This document shows, piece after piece, positions 19,143-24,630 of a stretch of 24,630 bases of DNA. The translations under genes were made by a program, and so were the position numbers. Source of the DNA: Chara braunii (Eukaryota; Streptophyta; Charophyceae; Charales; Characeae); contig BFEA01000010.1 in assembly GCA_003427395.1 (NCBI GenBank), positions 1,598,665 to 1,623,294 on the forward strand. The letters run 5' to 3'. Every line of letters starts with the position of its first letter. Within the stretch, counting starts at the first letter, position 1. Below the pieces are notes generated by a model that saw nothing but the letters and a program-made list of their open reading frames with translations, ran no database searches and was not told the origin of the DNA.

Positions 19143-19350
19143 ACCAAGGAAAGACGTGGTACAGGTGGGGCAGGAGTGTCGAGGACCACATGGGATCGAA
19201 GGACGGGGCGGTACCGGGAGGACAAAATGCCGAGGACCACATGGGACCAAGGGACGGCGTGGTGCCGGCAGGGCGAAGTACCAGGAACCGCGTGAGACCA
19301 AGGGAAAGACGTAATGCAGGCGGGCCGAAGTGCCAGAGACCGCGTGGGCC
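19143..19350. repeat. 51-52-bp GC-rich tandem repeat, four copies
   Basis: Units start at about 19143, 19195, 19246 and 19297. They share accaaggga, then a variable GC-rich core, then cgaggaccacatggga or a diverged form. The long - strand frame across this area (18860-19696) is Pro/Ser/Arg-rich because of this composition. Confidence 0.75.
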
Positions 19351-20177
19351 TAGATAAAATGGCGACACCAGCGAAACCACTAGCAGGACGGGTATCGACG
19401 GGATAAAGTGTCGGGAGCCGCCGACAGGGGCTGAAGGTCGGAGCCGTCGGCGGAATAATCGGCGACCAGCCAAAAGGGGGGGGCGCACGAGAGCGGGTCG
19501 TCACCCGGGATGACGCCGGGAAAAAGGGGGGACTAGAAACAATAAGGAAAAGAGGAGAAGTCGGGCGCTGACGGAAATTGTCGACAGAACGGAGGAGACG
19601 GGCGTGAGACGGGAAAGACGGAGGGCACCTGGGATGATCCAAGGGGGACCCTGGATCGAGCGCAATAATGATAAAAATAAGATAACATAATGTCACGTGG
19701 ACGGGCCAGGGGTCCAGATGAAAATGCTAAGTACCGCCACGGCAAGCGCCGGGGGGAGGTGCCGAAGGGAAAAGAGGGGGGAATAGTGGTAATGAGGGGG
19801 GCGGCCAACAGTCCGGATTATTCCGGATTAGCCAGGGCAAAGAAAAACAAAGTCCCGAGGGCCCGCATGAAGAAATGGTTGTCCGGAGAAAATTGGAGCA
19901 AGGGGGTTTTAAGCTGGGAGCGGCGGCAGCCAAAAGAAGCCCCATAGGACCGTGGGGGTGCCACTATTGCAATCCGAAGTGCAACGGCCACCTGCCGACT
20001 GCAAAATCGGACCTTAGGAAAGGTCCAACAACTAGAAAGAGGAGACATAGTTGTTGGACACTTGCCCCAACAGTAATAAAAGAGAAAGGAGAGAAAAGGG
20101 GGAGAATGAGACAAAGGAGGAGGAATGGGTGGAGAAAAATGTGCCGCCAGGTTGGGACTTCAGCGGTAGGGACTGTC
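19351..20177. other. GC-rich purine-biased region, no supported gene
   Basis: A Cys/His cluster (WGCHYCNPKCNGH near 19950-19988) occurs in the frame 19875-20189. It is too short and isolated to call a zinc finger. The rest is low-complexity Arg/Gly/Lys. Confidence 0.4.
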
Positions 20178-20852
20178 AGGTCTCAATGATGACCTCATCC
20201 CTCCTAGATCCTAGGAGGGCAGTCCGGACTGCAGAGATAAGGTTCTTGGGGCATTATCTCTGCAAGGAAAGAAAAATGCTGATGTGAGTTGGCCGGCTCA
20301 TTTTTGGGCCTTAGATCTGAAATCTGATCTTGCTGAGGAGGAGATCTAGCCGTTTTTTGTGGGCTGACACAAAACGGCTAGCTCTGGAATGAATTGGAAG
20401 CAAAATGGAGGGAAAACAAAGAGAGGAACAAGACAAAACTGCGTATTGGGCCCAAGGATTAGGCCAGATACACCAAAAAAATTGAAAATTGAAGTAAAAG
20501 GCTCAAATTTGGACCAAGGGGGGCTTGGGGTAGCTCGGAATGATGAGAACCATGGATCTCAGCCATATCCAAGGCTGAGATTGGAGCCGCCACTTGAAAA
20601 AAAATGCAACGGCCTACCCAAAAGAGGCGTAGACCAGGAAAAAGATGAAAAATGGGCCTTTAGGCCCTTAACATTCCATAAAGGCAGCATTTTGGGTAAT
20701 GGTACCCCAAAAGGCAGCTCTTTTTGAAGTAAAAGGAGGCCGGGGTAGGCCAAGGGGTAGTCCGAGGTGGTACTTGCCTTTCGTCCTGCATGTACCTGTC
20801 CAAAATGAGGCCCAGTTGCCTCCAGGGAGGCCAAAACCTGAAGTTTGGCCTC
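20178..20852. repeat. Cluster of perfect inverted repeats (hairpins)
   Basis: At least nine short hairpins lie in 675 bp. They are 20178-20195 (aggtc/gacct), 20199-20219 (ccctcctag, loop atc, ctaggaggg), 20219-20232 (gcagtccggactgc, a full palindrome), 20231-20263 (gcagagataa/ttatctctgc, loop 13), 20346-20381 (ctagccgttt..., 14 paired bases apart from two extra T), 20556-20581 (atctcagcc/ggctgagat), 20654-20667 (gggcct tt aggccc), 20690-20712 (ttttggg/cccaaaa) and 20827-20852 (gaggccaaa/tttggcctc). No gene is supported here. The spacing suggests a structured RNA segment or the remnant of a different, hairpin-rich element. Confidence 0.75.
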
Positions 20853-21251
20853 TGGGGTACCTCGGTCCACCTAGGGGCACTTGGAGAGGCCTAGAGGTTG
20901 GGCGGTCCATGAGAGAAGTCATAGTGGAGTAGAGCAAGGAAGTGAGAATCGGAGCTAGTCTGGAGCCTGGCTATGGTGATAGGGTTGAGGAAGAAGGTCT
21001 ACCGGCTAGGAGGAAGCAAGGAGAGTGGTCCGCTATAGCCCTCAGGCTGTGAGGTAGGAGGAGAGGCTGAAAAGGGGTCCCCTTAGCCCTTCTAGAGGGA
21101 AGGACTCCATAGCCTTAGAGGTAGGAGCCTGTCATAACTTGAGAGGGGGTGTGAGAGAAAGAGGAGAGAGCTTGGAGGTGGGGAAGTCATACCCAAGGAG
21201 CTAGAACCAAGCTTGGGATTCCTTTGCCTAAAAGGCCAGCAAGAGGTGAGT
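20853..21251. other. Purine-rich region before the right LTR
   Basis: No gene. Many AG-rich stretches (gagagaaagaggagagagct near 21155-21174) with scattered ggaggt and ggtaggag words. Confidence 0.4.
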
Positions 21252-21265
21252 GAGAAAGGAGGGAG
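21252..21265 (+). other. Candidate polypurine tract
   Basis: Fourteen purines, gagaaaggagggag, sit directly before the change to a pyrimidine tract and then the LTR repeats. This is where the plus-strand primer of an LTR element should be. Other purine runs nearby fit almost as well. Confidence 0.3.
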
Positions 21266-21455
21266 CTTTCTCCTCCTTCTCCTTTCTTCTTCTTCCTCTT
21301 CTTCCTCTTCCTCTTTTTCTTCTTCACCTTCCCCCTCTCCTCCTTCTTCTCCTTCTTCTTCCTCTTCTTCCTCTTCTTCCTCTCCTCCTTCCTCTACTCC
21401 CTCTTCTTCCCCTCCTTCTTCCTTTCTCCCTTTTTCATCTTCTCCCCCCTTTCAA
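21266..21455. repeat. CTT/CCT pyrimidine microsatellite
   Basis: Almost pure C and T on the + strand (cttcttcctcttcttcctct and similar). It forms the left border of the right 91-bp array. The Ser- and Leu-run ORFs across it are artefacts of composition. Confidence 0.85.
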
Positions 21456-22640
21456 TCTTGTGTTTTTACTGATTTGGATGCTTGTGTGTGTTGCGATTCG
21501 TCTTGGGATACTTCAGTGAACTTTCCTCTAGTGTTGATACTCTCAATCTTGTGTTTTTACTGATTTGGATGCTTGTGTATGTTGCGATTTATTTTGGAAA
21601 ACTTCGATGAACTTTCCGCTAGTGGTGATACTCTCAATCTTGTGTTTTTACTGATTTGGATGCTTGTGTGTGTTGCGATTCATCGTGGGATACTTTGGTG
21701 AACTTTCCCCTTGTGTGGATGCTATCAATCTTGTGTTTCTACTGATTTGGATGCTTGTGTGTGTTGCGATTCATCTTGGGATACTTTGGTGAACTTTCCT
21801 CTAGTGTTGATGCTATCAATCTTGTGATTTTACTGATTTGTGTGTTGCGATTCATCTTGGGATACTTCGGTGAACTTTCCCCTAGTGTTGATTCTCTCAA
21901 TCTTGGGTTTCTACTGATTTGGATGCTTGTGTGTGTTGCGATTTATCTTGGGATACCTCGGTGAACTTTCCCCTAGTGTTGATGCTCTCAATCTTGTATT
22001 TTTACTAATTTAGATGCTTGTGTGTGTTGCGATTCATCCTGGGACACTTCGGTGAACTTTCCCCTAGTGTTGATGCTCTCAATCTTGTGTTTTTTCTGAT
22101 TTGGGTGCTTGTGTGTGTTGCGATTCATTTTGGGATACTTCGGTGAACTTCCCCTAGTCTTGATGTTCTCAATCTTGTGTTTTTACTGATATGGGTGCTT
22201 GTGTGTGTTGCGATTCATCTTGGGATACTTCAATGAACTTTCCCCTAGTGTTGATGCTATCAATCTTGTGTTTTTACTGATCTGGGTGCTTGTGTGTATT
22301 GCGATTGATCTTGGGATACTTCGGTGAACTTTCCCCTAGTGTTGAGGCTCTCAATCTTGTGTTTTTACTGATCTGGATCCTTGTGTGTGTTGCGATTCAT
22401 CTTGGGATACTTCGCTGAACTTTCCTCTCATGTTGATGCTCTCAATCTTGTGTTTTTACTGATTTGGATGCTTGTGTGTGTTGCGATTCATCTTGGGATA
22501 CTTCGGTGAACTTTCCCCTAGTGTTGATGCTCTCAAAATCTTGTGTTTTTACTGATTTGGATGCTTGTGTGTGTTGCGATTCATCTTGGGATACTTCGGT
22601 GAACTTTCCCCTAGTGTTGATGCTTTCAATCTTGTCAATT
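21456..22640. repeat. 91-bp minisatellite, subfamily D
   Basis: About thirteen monomers with caatcttgtgtttttactga, ggatgcttgtgtgtgttgcg, attcatcttgggatacttcg and gtgaactttcccctagtgtt. One monomer near 21800-21880 is shortened. D has the same length and register as A and B, and it occurs only in the right copy because the matching part of the left LTR is outside the window. Confidence 0.88.
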
Positions 22641-23738
22641 TGCTGATTTGGGTGCTTGAGTGTGAAGCCCGTCATCTTTGGAGACTTCGGTGATCATTCC
22701 CCTAGTGTAGATGTCCTTAATCTTGTCATTTTGCTGATCTGGATGCCTATGTGTGCAGCGCTTCATCTTGGGATACTTCGGTGATCTTTCCCCTAGTGTA
22801 GATGTCATCAAACTTGTCATTTTGCTGATTTGGGTGCGTAGGTGTGAAGCGCTTCATCTTGGGAGGCTTCGGTGATCTTTTCCCTAGTGTAGATGTCATT
22901 AAACTTGACATTTTGCTGATTTGGATGCTTATGTGTGCAGCGCTTCATCTTGGGATAGTTCGGTGATTATTCCCCTAGTGTAGATATCATCATTATTGTC
23001 ATTTTGCTGATCTGGATGCGTATGGGTGCAGTGCTTCATCTTGGGATACTTCGGTGATCTTTTCCCTAGTGTAGATGTCATCAAACTTTACATTTTGCTG
23101 ATTTGGATGCTTATGTGTGCAGCGCTTCATCTTGGGATACTTCGGTGATCTTTCCCCTAGTGTAGATGTTATCAAACTTGTCATTTTGCTGATTTGGGTG
23201 CTCAGGTGTGAAGCGCTTCATTTTGGCAGGCTTCGGTGATATTTCCCGTATTATAGATGTTATCAAACTTGACATTTTGTTGATTTGGATGCTTATGTGT
23301 GCAGCGTTTCATCTTGGGATACTTCGGTGATCTTTCCCCTAGTGTAGATATCATCAAACTTGTCATTTTGCTGATTTGGGTGCTTAGGTGTGAAGCGCTT
23401 CATTGTGGGAGGCTTCGGTGATATTTCCCCTAGTGTAGATATCATCAAACTTGCTATTTTGTTGATTTGGATGCTTACGTGTGCAGCGCTTCATCTTGGG
23501 ATACTTCGGTGATCTTTCCCCTAGTGTAGATGTCATCAAACTTGTCATTTTGCTGATTTGGGTGCTTAGGTGTGAAGCGCTTCATGTTGGGAGGGTTCGA
23601 TGATCTTTCCCCTGGTGTAGATGTCATCAACCTTGACTCTTTGCTGATTTGGATGCTTATGTGTGCAGCGCTTCATCTTGGGATGCTTCGGTGATCTTTC
23701 CACTAGTGTAGATGTCATCAAACTTGTCAATTTGCTGT
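22640..23738. repeat. 91-bp minisatellite, subfamily A, 182-bp dimer order
   Basis: About twelve monomers. Over most of the block, variants with ggatgcttatgtgtgcagcg and with gggtgcttaggtgtgaagcg alternate (for example about 23196, 23287, 23379, 23470, 23561, 23652), giving a two-monomer higher-order unit. Confidence 0.85.
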
Positions 23739-24190
23739 CCTTGGTGCATGTGTGTATGGCGCTTCCTTCCGGGATACCTCGGTGATGTTTCCCCTTGATA
23801 ATTTGCTTCCAAACTCACCTTTTTGTTGTCCTTGGTGCATGTGTGTATGACGATTCCTTCCGGGATACTTCCGTGATGTTTCCCCTTGATAATTTGCTTC
23901 CCAACTCACCTTTTTGATGTCCTTGGTGCATGTGTGTATGGCGCTTCCTTCCAGGATACTTCGGTGATGTTTCCCCTTGATAGATTGCTTCTAAACTCAC
24001 CTTTTTGTTGTCCTTGATGCATGTGTGTATGACGTTCCTTCCGGGATTCTTCGGTGATGTTTTCCCCTTGATAGATTGCTGTCAAACTCACCTTTTTGCT
24101 GTCCTGGATGCATGTGTGTATGACGCTTCCTTCCGGGGTACTTTGGTGAAACTTTCCCCTTGGTAGATTGCTTTCAAACTCGTTTTTTGG
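23738..24190. repeat. 91-bp minisatellite, subfamily B (right copy)
   Basis: Five monomers with gtccttggtgcatgtgtgta, collinear with 300-720. The last monomers drift towards the transition segment (ttggctgcctgacccaagta). Confidence 0.85.
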
Positions 24191-24289
24191 CTGCCTGACC
24201 CAAGTATGTGTTGCGATTCACTTTTGGGTACTACGGTAGGCTTTCCCCTAGCAAGGATGCTCCCTAGCTTGTCAATTGGCGGTAGTTAT

Positions 24290-24630
24290 GTGCGTGCATG
24301 TGCGTTGCCGTTCCTGGTAACCTGTTCAGTCCACCCCTACCCCTTGCTGTAACTGGTGACCCCGGGTATGTGTATGTGTGTGTGTTGCAGCCCTGGTAGC
24401 CTGTTCAATTCACCCTTACCCCTTGCTGTAACCAGTGACAGCCGGTATGTGTATGAGTGTGTGTTGCAGCCCCGGTAGCCCGTTCAGCCCGTCCTCACAC
24501 TTTGCTGTAACCGGTGGCATGCGGTATTTGTATGTGTGTATGTGTTGCAGTCCCGGTAGCCCAGTTCAGTCCGTCCTCACCCCTTGCTATGACCGGTGAC
24601 ATGCGGTGTGTGTATGTGTATGTGTTGCAG
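24290..24630. repeat. 80-bp tandem repeat, subfamily C (right copy, cut by window end)
   Basis: The first four or so monomers of the same 80-bp repeat seen at 870-1610, with agccccggtagcccgttcag and ccttgctgtaaccagtgaca. It continues beyond the window. Confidence 0.85.

Larger units (their letters stand above)
1..24630 (+). mobile_element. Giant decayed Ty3/Gypsy LTR retrotransposon, both LTRs cut by the window edges
   Basis: Direct repeats at the two window ends flank a gag-pol of Gypsy type (order RT, RNase H, integrase) in the + orientation. The left 1.2 kb and the right 1.2 kb are collinear at an offset of about 23.44 kb, which equals one LTR plus the internal region. If the right LTR begins near 21.27 kb, the LTR is at least about 3.8 kb and the whole element about 27 kb. 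The two ends differ by eye at roughly one base in ten to twelve, and gag and pol carry many stops and shifts, so the insertion looks old. LTR termini, primer-binding site and target-site duplication could not be placed. A segmental duplication of satellite flanking an unrelated element is the alternative. Confidence 0.75.
21266..24630 (+). mobile_element. Right (3') LTR, 5' and middle part
   Basis: It holds the same repeat series as the left end but starts further 5': subfamily D, then A, then B, a transition, then C, and leaves the window inside C. About 23437-24630 is collinear with 1-1195. The exact start is not fixed. A border near the pyrimidine tract is assumed. Confidence 0.6.

Noticed and set aside
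18860-19696. 278-codon open frame on the - strand
   Set aside because: Pro/Ser/Arg-rich, driven by G+C-rich composition and the 52-bp array. No domain.
21213-21563. + strand ORFs with long Ser or Leu runs
   Set aside because: Translation of the pyrimidine microsatellite in two frames.
21456-22640. CRISPR-like regular repeats
   Set aside because: Units are directly adjacent, with no unique spacers. The context is eukaryotic and retrotransposon-derived.

Overview
The window is eukaryotic repetitive DNA. It reads as most of one very large, decayed Ty3/Gypsy-type LTR retrotransposon lying on the + strand. The pol product resembles, from memory, the many Gypsy elements of the charophyte alga Chara, so a streptophyte alga is my best guess for the host. 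No search was run. Nothing here is bacterial: there are no operons, no ribosome binding sites, and codes are broken by scattered stops and frameshifts.

Layout. Positions 1-1640 and 21455-24630 carry the same ordered series of tandem repeats in the same orientation. Positions 1-1195 match about 23437-24630 at a constant offset near 23.44 kb, as expected for the two LTRs of one element. The left LTR starts outside the window and the right LTR runs off its end. The LTRs consist almost entirely of a 91-bp minisatellite that changes stepwise through subfamilies and then gives way to an 80-bp repeat. After the left copy come a C-rich 53-bp array (1728-2412) and a 3-kb leader with no convincing gene. 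Next are four tandem, strongly diverged copies of an unrecognised two-domain protein unit (5536-8944). These are followed by a candidate intron (9215-9390), gag (9426-10656), pol with reverse transcriptase, RNase H and integrase (10635-13958), and an acidic or charged 3' reading frame with a SUMO-interaction-like motif (14257-14990).

The downstream 6 kb is mostly non-coding. It holds several unrelated short tandem arrays (15964-16120, 16203-16440, 17441-17600, 19143-19350). It also holds two fragments of a DNMT3-like cytosine-5 DNA methyltransferase (17808-18200 and 18197-18445) and a dense cluster of perfect hairpins (20178-20852). A pyrimidine microsatellite (21266-21455) leads into the right LTR.

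How it fits together. Gag and pol would supply particle, copying and integration functions. The four-unit module, the 3' frame and the methyltransferase fragments are cargo beyond the usual Gypsy set. Gag has one frameshift. Pol has at least four in-frame stops and two frameshifts and lacks a visible zinc knuckle and protease. The methyltransferase is broken too. This copy is therefore dead, although younger relatives may be intact. The most interesting items are the four-copy unknown module and the methyltransferase remnants inside a Gypsy element.
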